From a bacterium (lineage in GTDB: Bacteria; Elusimicrobiota; Elusimicrobia; UBA1565; UBA9628), in assembly GCA_021822495.1 (NCBI GenBank), contig JAKAQO010000011.1, positions 1-49,861 of the forward strand: a stretch of DNA of 49,861 nucleotides, in the 5' to 3' direction. Both the position numbers and the translations under genes were made by a program. This document shows, piece after piece, positions 1-7,389 of this stretch (its first letter is position 1; every line of letters begins with the position of its first letter). The notes under the pieces are model-generated. The model was not told the DNA's origin, did no database searches, and was given only the letters and a program-made list of their open reading frames with translations.

Positions 1-184
1 ACGAAAAATTCGTTTCGGGGACGAGCGCGTTATTAAAGGAATCAACGGGAACAACGTCTACGCTCGCGCGCGGAACGTTCACCGTCTCACTCAAGGTCGC
101 CCAGCAGTTAAGTCCCGGACTCATCAACACAATCGCTAAAGACAAACTCAAGGACATCGTTTTCATCACCGCTTCTTTTTTCAT
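1..184 (-). CDS. Exported protein, paralogue A (5' end only)
   Basis: Only the first 61 codons lie in the window; the gene runs off the left edge. The ATG at 184 (reverse strand) follows a strong GGAGGAG sequence. The product begins with a lysine-rich n-region and a hydrophobic core (SLSLSLAIVLMS) and has a plausible signal peptidase I site after the CWA residues, so export is predicted. DNA and protein are nearly identical to the 5' ends of the genes at 5618-7201 and 1125-3467, which shows recent duplication or gene conversion. Its 5' region differs from that of the two paralogues but carries the same CTAGGCCTTTTGGCCC element (263-278). No known domain can be recognised in what is visible, and the function is unknown. 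Confidence 0.8.
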   Translation of the reverse strand, partial: MKKEAVMKTMSLSLSLAIVLMSPGLNCWATLSETVNVPRASVDVVPVDSFNNALVPETNFS

Positions 185-262
185 CTTGTTTTTCTCCTCC
201 GCTTGAAAGCGAAACGTCTTTAAACTACGCCTATTTAATCACGAATCGCCTTAAGCCCGCAT

Positions 263-278
263 GGGCCAAAAGGCCTAG
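263..278 (-). promoter_or_regulatory. CTAGGCCTTTTGGCCC element, copy E
   Basis: On the reverse strand this reads CTAGGCCTTTTGGCCC, 79 bases upstream of the exported paralogue starting at 184. The GGCC-TTTT-GGCC part can form a 4-bp hairpin. It is followed by ATGCGGGCTTA, a block that also occurs next to copy C. Four related copies are described at 3541-3580, 5489-5527, 7276-7314 and 44826-44852. The role is inferred from position only. Confidence 0.5.
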
Positions 279-291
279 AGGGTTTCCGGCT

Positions 292-1071
292 TCACCGCAT
301 CTTCCGGTAATAGCAACGCGCGTGGTCTTCATTCACGAAATGTTTAACAACCGCGCCGCCGTTGAAATCAGTGAAACGAACCCATTCATCCGTCCAATGA
401 TACCCATCGGAAACGATGTATGATCCCGCTTTAAGCAGCCTGACGCTGTTGCGGACGCTCTTTTTTATCACGTCGCCCGGCATGGGAATGTCTCCGAACT
501 GAAACGTCGCGGAAACTGTTCCGGGAATATTGGTTTCGCTCTTGATAAGGGCCGAATCGCCTGAAAATTCAACCGCGGCGGCGTTGATTCCAAAAGCATT
601 GTCCGCAGCGTACAAAACGCCCGGCTCGCCGTCCTGGCCGGTCAAACGACCCTCGAAGCGGCTCGCGGGATAATGGCCGGACGAATCCAAGCCGGGAAAA
701 GGGTTGTCATCCGGAAGCTCGCATATCCCAGCGAATTTCCCCGTCAAATCATCGGCCGTCGGCTCGACTCCCTGTTGAATGAATTCGCCGATTATATCGT
801 AGAAACTCTCGCGCGGCCATTCCTTCTCGACATTGATAGGAATCGGCAGCTCGGAGCCGTCCAGGCGCGGAACCGCCAAGGGGTCCGTGGCGATTCCGCC
901 GGTCCCCTTTTGCGCGACCCGAACCGCCTTGACGGCCTTGGCTTTCGCGATCGAGATCAGCGATGAGAGATTTTGCGCGCCGGTGCCCTGATCAAAATTA
1001 ATTTCCGCGGCCCATAAAACGCTCGTTTGGCACGTCAAAACGACCGTCAATGACATTAACACCTTTTTCAT
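292..1071 (-). CDS. Exported hypothetical protein (259 aa)
   Basis: Residues 1-21 form a classical signal peptide (MKK, then a hydrophobic stretch, then WAA before the mature start at AEINFD). The mature protein is soluble-looking and rich in Asp, Gly and Pro, with a short cysteine-containing stretch near residue 115 (AGICELPDDN) and another Cys near the C terminus. No known family is recognised. The gene lies 53 bases downstream of the gene at 1125-3467 on the same strand and could be its distal partner in a transcript, while copy E of the CTAGGCCTTTTGGCCC element follows its stop codon. Neighbouring exported genes suggest a cell-envelope or extracellular role, which is inference. Confidence 0.75.
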   Translation of the reverse strand: MKKVLMSLTVVLTCQTSVLWAAEINFDQGTGAQNLSSLISIAKAKAVKAVRVAQKGTGGIATDPLAVPRLDGSELPIPINVEKEWPRESFYDIIGEFIQQGVEPTADDLTGKFAGICELPDDNPFPGLDSSGHYPASRFEGRLTGQDGEPGVLYAADNAFGINAAAVEFSGDSALIKSETNIPGTVSATFQFGDIPMPGDVIKKSVRNSVRLLKAGSYIVSDGYHWTDEWVRFTDFNGGAVVKHFVNEDHARCYYRKMR

Positions 1072-1124
1072 TTCACGACCTCCGTTTTAATACAGCGTTT
1101 AACTTCTTGTTTGTCTTTGAATCA

Positions 1125-3467
1125 TTAATGAATGCGCGACGCAAGCCAGAGCATCAGAAGGACGATTGGTCCAATAGCCGCGTTGGCGGGTCCAAACACG
1201 AGAGCCCAGATCAAACCAGCGACGCCCAGAAGCATTGCATAGCGAAGACCCATGGTCAAGATTCCCTTAATGCCTCCGCTTTCTTTCAAAGCGTCGGCTT
1301 GGGACATGCCGGCTCCAATTCTTGCGCGTATCTTCTCCAATACCTGCGCGATGCCGATAAGACCTCCCACCCCAGCCGCTAGCGCCGCTCTGGAGGCGGT
1401 CGCATGGGCCGCCAGGGCGGGAGCGGCGTGCGCGGCCGTCAAAGTCGCCGCGTAAACGGCCTTGGGAGCGAGAAAAGCCGCCGTTTGAGACATGAAGTGG
1501 GCGATTAAAAGGGGCAACCCAATAAATCCCACAACACCCCCGACAACGGCGCCGATCAGGCCGAAAACAGGAGCGAAAAGCATGATTGCCATTCCCGAGT
1601 CGCCGTCGCCGGTTTTCTTCACAAGCTGATTCGTGTAGAGAAAGGCAACCATGACGCCGACAGCGCCGCCGACAATAGCCCCGATAATTCCTCCGGTCAC
1701 GCCGCTGGCCAAAGTTCCGCCGACGCCCAGGGCCGCGTGAACCGTCGCCGCGAAGGCGGATGCGGGCGCGAACGCCGCCAGGACGGTTCCAATCGCCAGA
1801 CCCGCGATGATTTTTCCTTTATTAGAGGAACCGGAGTTTGGCGTCGCCGCCTTGGGAGCCGAAGCCTCGTTCGCGCCGGCTCCCTGTCTTACCAGCCAGA
1901 TATCGTTGGGTTTGTCTTGCTTGTAAGCGGCTTGGAAAATGCCTTGAGCGATCTGTCCGAGAAGGTCCTCGGTGACGGCGACGGTCTGGAAACCGCCGTT
2001 TTGAAAGACGCGAATTTCGGCCAGCTTGAGTTCCTGAATTTTAGCCACGGCCATCTGCGGCCACATTGTCACGATCATCGAACCTGTCGTTTCGATGGAA
2101 TTGTTCGGCGTCGTTGCCTTGGGAGCCGAAGCCTCGTTTACGCTGGCTCCCTGTTTTACCAGCCAGATATCGTTGGGTTTGTCTTGCTTGTAAGCGGCTT
2201 GGAAAATGCCTTGAGCGATCTGTCCGAGAAGGTCCTCGGTGACGGCGACGGTCTGGAAACCGCCGTTTTGAAAGACGCGAATTTCGGCCAGCTTGAGTTC
2301 CTGAATTTTAGCCACAGCCACCTGCGGCCACATTGTCACGATCATCGAACCTGTCGTTTCGATGGAATTGTTCGGCGTCGTTGCCTTGGGAGCCGAAGCC
2401 TCGCCCGCAATGGATCCTGGAATTTGGTACGCCATCCAGAAAGCGATGTTGTCCTTGATGATTTGTTGCGCCTGCTGACTGTCCAATAAAGGCGTCTCCG
2501 TTTTCTCAAACGTCATATGAGTCAAGCCATACTCGGTATAGAAGGAGCCAGACTCGTTGATAGGGAGATGATACATTTCAAAATTCTTATCCGGCTGGAT
2601 TTCGTTGGAAGAAACCATGGCAAATCCAGATCCGCCTGTTCCCAACTCGCCCTTGTAGAAAAACTTATACGCGCCCGGCTGTCCCGCCAGAATGACATTG
2701 TGATTGGGCGTGGTAGTATTGGTGGTATTCGCCGGAGATGAGGCAAAATCGGCCAGTTGTTTGAACTTGGCCAACTGCTCGGCGGTCAACTTCGTTATGA
2801 CTTGGGAAGGGGACTCCTGCCCAGGCGCGGGAACCGAAGACTCGGCTTTCGAGCCGTTGTCGGCGCCGTTTGCGCTCGATTCCTTTAAATAAAGGTTTTT
2901 CGCCTCGCGAGAGACACGGAGAAATGGCGGAAATTTCGGGATGGAGTTCATTCCATATCCGGCCAGGGCGGGTTGAAGCCTTGATCCATCAAACAAATTC
3001 GACCAGTTCGCGATATGGTTCAACACCGCTTGGTGAAATTTTTGGATCGCCTGGATGCCCCGCGCCGCGTGATGGGCCAAGGTCGCCTTAAGGCCGGAGA
3101 TTTTGTTATTCGTCACGCCGACGCCTGCGGCCTGCTCTGCCTTCGTCACGGCGACAATTTGGACGCCCAAGTCCAGAATCTTGGATTTGCTGGATTCCGG
3201 CTTACGCCGGAATGACGGCCCCTCAGTTTTTTCCAAGGCATCGTTCGCGGAAACACTGAGGAGGTCCTTACTCAAGAAATTCTGCGCGGAGCCTTCGCCG
3301 ATACTTTGCATTTGCGCGTTTAGGCCAGCGGGAACAACGTCTACGCTCGCGCGCGGAACGTTCACCGTCTCACTCAAGGTCGCCCAGCAGTTAAGCCCGG
3401 GACTCATCAACACGATCGCTAAGGACAGACTCAAGGACATCGTTTTCATCACCGCTTCTTTTTTCAT
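1125..3467 (-). CDS. Exported modular membrane-associated protein, paralogue B (780 aa)
   Basis: The start ATG at 3467 follows GGGAG. The order is: signal peptide (1-30), a variable linker, a helical block ending in the residues NLFDGSR (about 130-165) that is shared with the protein at 5618-7201, a central soluble region, an 89-residue unit present twice in tandem (267-bp DNA repeat, 1851-2384), and a C-terminal third of Gly/Ala-rich hydrophobic segments that look like several membrane helices with glycine-zipper spacing. A short palindromic DNA element is inserted in frame at 3191-3218 and encodes FRRKPESS. No enzyme motif was found. A surface or envelope protein is the most that can be inferred. 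Confidence 0.75.
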   Translation of the reverse strand: MKKEAVMKTMSLSLSLAIVLMSPGLNCWATLSETVNVPRASVDVVPAGLNAQMQSIGEGSAQNFLSKDLLSVSANDALEKTEGPSFRRKPESSKSKILDLGVQIVAVTKAEQAAGVGVTNNKISGLKATLAHHAARGIQAIQKFHQAVLNHIANWSNLFDGSRLQPALAGYGMNSIPKFPPFLRVSREAKNLYLKESSANGADNGSKAESSVPAPGQESPSQVITKLTAEQLAKFKQLADFASSPANTTNTTTPNHNVILAGQPGAYKFFYKGELGTGGSGFAMVSSNEIQPDKNFEMYHLPINESGSFYTEYGLTHMTFEKTETPLLDSQQAQQIIKDNIAFWMAYQIPGSIAGEASAPKATTPNNSIETTGSMIVTMWPQVAVAKIQELKLAEIRVFQNGGFQTVAVTEDLLGQIAQGIFQAAYKQDKPNDIWLVKQGASVNEASAPKATTPNNSIETTGSMIVTMWPQMAVAKIQELKLAEIRVFQNGGFQTVAVTEDLLGQIAQGIFQAAYKQDKPNDIWLVRQGAGANEASAPKAATPNSGSSNKGKIIAGLAIGTVLAAFAPASAFAATVHAALGVGGTLASGVTGGIIGAIVGGAVGVMVAFLYTNQLVKKTGDGDSGMAIMLFAPVFGLIGAVVGGVVGFIGLPLLIAHFMSQTAAFLAPKAVYAATLTAAHAAPALAAHATASRAALAAGVGGLIGIAQVLEKIRARIGAGMSQADALKESGGIKGILTMGLRYAMLLGVAGLIWALVFGPANAAIGPIVLLMLWLASRIH
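1851..2403. repeat. 267-bp tandem repeat, two units plus the start of a third
   Basis: The block starting CTTGGGAGCCGAAGCCTCG begins at 1851, 2118 and 2385, exactly 267 bases apart. The first two units are nearly identical over their length; the third continues for about 19 bases and then diverges. Because 267 is 89 codons, the duplication keeps the reading frame of the gene at 1125-3467 and duplicates an 89-residue segment. High identity means the event is recent. Confidence 0.9.
3191..3218. repeat. Dispersed palindromic element inserted in frame
   Basis: The sequence contains ATTCCGGC (3194-3201), a 4-base loop, and GCCGGAAT (3206-3213), followed by GACGG. This pattern matches the short palindromic elements (GTCATTCC...GGAATCCAG type) scattered in many bacterial genomes. 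Here it is translated inside an exported protein as FRRKPESS and is absent from the otherwise similar paralogue at 5618-7201. A related half element lies at 36776-36797. Confidence 0.6.
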
Positions 3468-3540
3468 TTCGTTTTATCTCCCGTCCTGGATTAAAAAATC
3501 TTGGACAAACAGATTCTACCGCCAAGCGTCGGCGCGTGAA

Positions 3541-3580
3541 AAGGGTCTAAAGGCCTAGACGCCGTCTAGGCCTTTTGGCC
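3541..3580 (+). promoter_or_regulatory. CTAGGCCTTTTGGCCC element, copy B
   Basis: AGGCCTAGAC (3551-3560) pairs perfectly with GTCTAGGCCT (3564-3573) around a GCC loop, followed by TTTGGCCC. GGGTCTAA precedes the stem. The element lies between the stop of the metzincin gene (3606) and the start of paralogue B (3467), so it could act in the 5' leader of the latter or as a bidirectional terminator. Compared with copy A, one stem pair has changed from T-A to C-G, preserving pairing. Confidence 0.5.
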
Positions 3581-3605
3581 CCCCGGGAATATCGCAGAAT
3601 TTCGG

Positions 3606-5453
3606 CTATTTGCCCGCGCGGCGGCGCTGAAGTTGGTAGACGGTTTTAAAGTGGCGAGGCAACGCTTCTCCCGTTTGACTGGAGTTCATCAGGCTATTCA
3701 TCGTTACAAGAGCTTCGAGTGAATGTCGGGAAAAATCATAAGTTTCGACGTATTCATCATTCAACCCCAAAATGTGGCCAAATTCATGAGCCGGAACTCC
3801 ATACTCAAAGTTGCGTTCAAGGTAAAAAACCGGGCCGTTGACATGAGAATTAGCGTTGCCGCCATCAAGGAGTTGCAAGACGTTTTCGGCGATCATTTTT
3901 CCAGAGTCAATTGGTTCAAACGAAATATCGGTCTCAATCCGGTAATTTTTGCCGCGATAGGAGAATTCTCCCCGCCAATAATCCTCGATGGAGGCTTTGA
4001 CCGCGCGAAGAACTTCCTCATCCAGGATGTCGGTTAAGAAATGGGCGCGGATGACAAGTTGCCCAGCCCGCTCGACCATGTCGAGCCCCTCATGAAGAGC
4101 CCTAGAACATATCTTTCTCTTCTTTCCTTTGAAAAATCCCTTAAAAATCGTAAAGTCACGAATTCGTGTTACGAACGAATCGTCATACAAGAACGATGAG
4201 CGCACGTAGGAGAATACGTCTTTCAGCTCGCCTTGAATGCGTTCCTTGAATTTCTCGGAAAATGGATGTTGGCCGAGGATTCCGGTTCGAGCGAGAGCTT
4301 TCTGGGCCACGAACGCGGAAACGGCAATCTCTTTAATAGCGTCGGGCATCGCGTAGGACCTTGTTTCCTGTTCTCCCCTTTCCTCCCTTATTTTTTCGCG
4401 TTCCGCCTGAGTCGTCGGAGGAGGAATTTCCCAGGAAGGAATCATCAAGCCGTCTTCACCCGACTCGGCGTGATCCGCGTCTTTCGGAATCAAGGCGTTA
4501 AGAGAAATCAGTTGATTATGGGACTGGCGCTCAAGAAGAAGGGCCTGGACCAAGGAGCCGTCCGCGAGAAGTTTTTCGCTTTCCGCCGCCTGACTTCTAA
4601 AAAAAGCCGGAAGGGATTTATCTTGGGCGGCTTGGGCGAAAAAGCGGGCGTATCTCTTGGCGGCATGGGAGGCGACGGCGGCTCTTTCCCGCGAGGATTT
4701 TTCGGAAAAAACAATTTGTTCCAGATTGTTGTAAATGTACCAGAAAATCCTTCGCGAACTTCCAGGATTTTTTATCAAGGTTTTGGCTAATATCTCCCAG
4801 TCTTTTTTTTTGGACTTATCTTTAAAGACGATTCTCGGTAAAGCCCTCGCCAAATCCGAAGATTTAAGCCCGAACTTAATCCAATCGGCGAGGAAATGAG
4901 ACGTGGCTCGGTTTAAATCCGCCCGAGTAAGGCCTTCCGGGAAACTAGTCGGCGACAAATCGACTTCCGCGTTCTGAGCCCCGCCGTCTTCGGACAAGAC
5001 CTGATCGAAAAATTGTCCTTGAACCATTCTCTCTTCCAAGCTCCCGGATGCGGAATTTTTTATCAAGCGTCCAAGAAATTGCTTGACCTGGGCGATATTT
5101 TTCGCCATCCACCGTTTACGAGCGGAATCAGCCGTTTGGCTCACGGGATTTTCGGGAGACGGGCTAGCGCGAATCAAGGCGGGCGTTTTTTTATCGGGGG
5201 ATAATTGAGGCGCGAGGTTCGCGTCTTGGAGCGGGGCGAGCGGCTCAACACTGGGATTGTCGACTGGAACTTGAAGCTCGTTTAACGAGATTTGATCCGC
5301 GGGGGAGAAATAATCGCTCGCCGGCCTTTCGCCGCCTGGAGTTTCAAGATGGAGCTCAAGGGAAGCGGCCGCCATCGGCGCGGCGGCAAGAATGAACATA
5401 AGGAGAGGCGCAAACGTTTGCCGCCCAAAACCTCGCGACTTTTCCTTGGTCAT
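3606..5453 (-). CDS. Exported zinc metalloprotease, metzincin-like (615 aa)
   Basis: An N-terminal hydrophobic stretch (about residues 15-30, LLMFILAAAPMAAAS) is a probable signal peptide. Residues 31-500 show no recognisable domain and may be a pro-region. Near the C terminus the zinc-binding sequence HEFGHILGLND starts at about residue 556, that is HExxHxxGxxD, followed about 30 residues later by SLMNSS, a plausible Met-turn. HExxHxxGxx(H/D) is the metzincin signature, and Asp as third ligand is known from snapalysin-type (M7) enzymes. The catalytic Glu is present. Upstream lies copy C of the CTAGGCCTTTTGGCCC element. A secreted or periplasmic peptidase is likely; its substrate is unknown. 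The ATG follows AGGGGT closely. Confidence 0.75.
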   Translation of the reverse strand: MTKEKSRGFGRQTFAPLLMFILAAAPMAAASLELHLETPGGERPASDYFSPADQISLNELQVPVDNPSVEPLAPLQDANLAPQLSPDKKTPALIRASPSPENPVSQTADSARKRWMAKNIAQVKQFLGRLIKNSASGSLEERMVQGQFFDQVLSEDGGAQNAEVDLSPTSFPEGLTRADLNRATSHFLADWIKFGLKSSDLARALPRIVFKDKSKKKDWEILAKTLIKNPGSSRRIFWYIYNNLEQIVFSEKSSRERAAVASHAAKRYARFFAQAAQDKSLPAFFRSQAAESEKLLADGSLVQALLLERQSHNQLISLNALIPKDADHAESGEDGLMIPSWEIPPPTTQAEREKIREERGEQETRSYAMPDAIKEIAVSAFVAQKALARTGILGQHPFSEKFKERIQGELKDVFSYVRSSFLYDDSFVTRIRDFTIFKGFFKGKKRKICSRALHEGLDMVERAGQLVIRAHFLTDILDEEVLRAVKASIEDYWRGEFSYRGKNYRIETDISFEPIDSGKMIAENVLQLLDGGNANSHVNGPVFYLERNFEYGVPAHEFGHILGLNDEYVETYDFSRHSLEALVTMNSLMNSSQTGEALPRHFKTVYQLQRRRAGK

Positions 5454-5488
5454 ACCCCTAGTATGCGGGCTTAGGCCTCAAAAAGAAA

Positions 5489-5527
5489 GGGTCTTTGGGC
5501 CCAGGCAGTTTTTAGGCCTTTTGGCCC
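5489..5527 (+). promoter_or_regulatory. CTAGGCCTTTTGGCCC element, copy C
   Basis: GGGTCTTTGGGCCC is followed by TTAGGCCTTTTGGCCC (5512-5527). The block ATGCGGGCTTA precedes it at 5463. It lies upstream of the metzincin gene (start 5453, reverse strand). The long stem of copies A and B is not conserved here, but the GGGTC block and the GGCC-TTTT-GGCCC tail are. Confidence 0.45.
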
Positions 5528-5617
5528 GAGGTGGAGGCCCTCCCGGTTCGAGAGATGGCTGAAAAGGCGCTCAGCTCAAAAATTTTCAGAAATATATATT
5601 TCCGAAAAAATTAAAAT

Positions 5618-7201
5618 CTAAAGAAAAGCGGCGAGAATTGTCGCTCCGAGAATCGCGCCGATAACGCCGCCGATTCCCGCGCCCACGATGGCGCCAAGCG
5701 CGACAGCCAACCCTGCTCCAGCTTCGCTCCCGCTATCGCCTGAGCGAAGGCCTAGAAAAATTCCAATTCCTCCTCCGGCAATTGCTCCAATAAACGCGCC
5801 GATAACCCCGCCTCCAAATGCCTTAAGCGCGGCATGAGCGGAACCCGCGACAACGTGCGCTGCCGCGAGAGTCGCCGCATGAGCTGCGGCCGGCGCGAAC
5901 ATGGCGCCAATGAAAAGCCCGAGAATAGACCCCATCAGCATATTGATGGAGCCGTCTTCCCCTTTGGGAGTCATGGCCGCGCCAATGGCGGCGCCCATGA
6001 TAACTCCAAAGACGGCGAGAGAAGCCATGTGAGAAGCCGCGACCAATAAGACCAGCCAGCCGATGCCGAAGATAAGGCGGTTCGTATCGGAAGACGAAGA
6101 GGACGGAGGGGTCTTCGTTTGAGCCGACGATTGAGGACCTAATTTTTGAAGGGCGATGTTCAAGGCCAAGGCCTGTTTCTGATAATCGTTTGAGAGATTT
6201 TTCCAAGCCGCGATGTCTCCCGCCGAGGATTTATTCGCAACCAAGGCGCTGGCGACTTCTCCGGTCGCCAACGACATATCCTTTAAATCTTGAATCGCCG
6301 TTTGAAGCGCCCCTCTCAGTTTTGAAATCTCCGCTTGAATATCCGGCTCGCGCAAATCTTGCGTTGCGATTTGGTTTATCGCCGGGATAAGGGAAAGGGT
6401 ATCCGCCAGAGCGCTTTGAGCGGTCATTAAAAGTCCGTTTAAAGCTTCCGCGTCCACGCTTGAGGGATTTTTCTTGAGATCGGAAACGACGTTTTGAACG
6501 CTCGCGTAAACGCCCATTTTCTTAATCATGAAACTGATGGTTTGCGCGGAACTTACCGCCGCGTCAATTTGGGTTTTGAGATTTGACGGCGCATTCGGCG
6601 CGGGAACGGCGGCCTCGACCGTTGAGCCATTGTCGACTCCGTTGGCGCTCGCTTCCTCTAGGTAAAGGTTTTTCGCTTCGCGGAGAGAAGATGCGGCTTG
6701 CGGCACATAGCCCGCGTCTCCAGCGAGGGCTAGGGCCGGATGAAAGCGCGAACCGTCGAAGAGATTCGACCAACCCGCAATATGATTCAACACCGCTTGG
6801 TGAAATTTTTGGATCGCCTGGATGCCCCGCGCCGCGTGATGGGCCAAGGTCTCCTTGAAGCCGCGAGCCTGATTTTGAGTGATTCCGCTTGTCGCCACGG
6901 GATTTACGTTTTTGAAAGAACGCTCCGCCGTTTTTTCCGCCTCTATGCCGTCCGTAGCTTTCAATTGGACGGCGTCTTGCGTGACGGTTTCCGCTACGGA
7001 AACGTCCGCGTCCTTGAACGAAAAATTCGTTTCGGGGACGAGCGCGTTATTAAAGGAATCAACGGGAACAACGTCTACGCTCGCGCGCGGAACGTTCACC
7101 GTCTCACTCAAGGTCGCCCAGCAGTTAAGTCCCGGACTCATCAATACAATCGCTAAAGACAAACTCAAGGACATCGTTTTCATCGCCGCTTCTTTTTTCA
7201 T
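5618..7201 (-). CDS. Exported membrane-associated protein, paralogue C (527 aa)
   Basis: The ATG at 7201 is chosen because GGGAG lies 8 bases upstream and because it matches the start of the two paralogues; an upstream in-frame start at 7258 has no such support. The signal peptide (1-30) is almost identical to those of paralogues A and B. The shared helical block ending NLFDGSR lies at about residues 130-165. The middle (about 215-370) is helical and Gln/Leu-rich, and the last 150 residues form four or more Gly/Ala-rich hydrophobic segments that are probably membrane helices. It lacks the 89-residue repeat and the FRRKPESS insertion of paralogue B. Function unknown. Confidence 0.75.
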   Translation of the reverse strand: MKKEAAMKTMSLSLSLAIVLMSPGLNCWATLSETVNVPRASVDVVPVDSFNNALVPETNFSFKDADVSVAETVTQDAVQLKATDGIEAEKTAERSFKNVNPVATSGITQNQARGFKETLAHHAARGIQAIQKFHQAVLNHIAGWSNLFDGSRFHPALALAGDAGYVPQAASSLREAKNLYLEEASANGVDNGSTVEAAVPAPNAPSNLKTQIDAAVSSAQTISFMIKKMGVYASVQNVVSDLKKNPSSVDAEALNGLLMTAQSALADTLSLIPAINQIATQDLREPDIQAEISKLRGALQTAIQDLKDMSLATGEVASALVANKSSAGDIAAWKNLSNDYQKQALALNIALQKLGPQSSAQTKTPPSSSSSDTNRLIFGIGWLVLLVAASHMASLAVFGVIMGAAIGAAMTPKGEDGSINMLMGSILGLFIGAMFAPAAAHAATLAAAHVVAGSAHAALKAFGGGVIGAFIGAIAGGGIGIFLGLRSGDSGSEAGAGLAVALGAIVGAGIGGVIGAILGATILAAFL

Positions 7202-7275
7202 TTCGTTTATCTCCCGTCCTGGCTTGAAAAATCTCGGACAAGCAGATTCTACCGCCAAGTTCCGGCAGGGGAAAA

Positions 7276-7314
7276 GGGTCTAAGGGCCTAGATGCCATCT
7301 AGGCCTTTTGGCCC
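7276..7314 (+). promoter_or_regulatory. CTAGGCCTTTTGGCCC element, copy A
   Basis: GGCCTAGAT (7285-7293) pairs perfectly with ATCTAGGCC (7297-7305) around a GCC loop, followed by TTTTGGCCC; GGGTCTAAG precedes. It lies between the divergent genes starting at 7201 (reverse) and 7390 (forward), so it could serve either. The GGCC-TTTT-GGCC hairpin and the longer stem compete for the same GGCC, which is the architecture of a switch or terminator; this is inference. Confidence 0.5.
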
Positions 7315-7389
7315 TGGTGGGCAAGCTCAATCGAAGGCAAACTGGAAATAGCGTCTTTATTTTTGCTTAATAGTCTGGAGGGCACGCTC

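Noticed and set aside
1737-2489. A 250-codon open frame on the forward strand opposite paralogue B.
   Set aside because: It mirrors the 267-bp tandem repeat of the gene on the other strand, has no ribosome site or recognisable protein features, and exists only because of codon bias in the true gene.
4233-4790. A 185-codon open frame opposite the metzincin gene.
   Set aside because: Composition is typical of an antisense shadow (many Arg, Phe and Gly), and the reverse-strand protein has a clear active-site motif.
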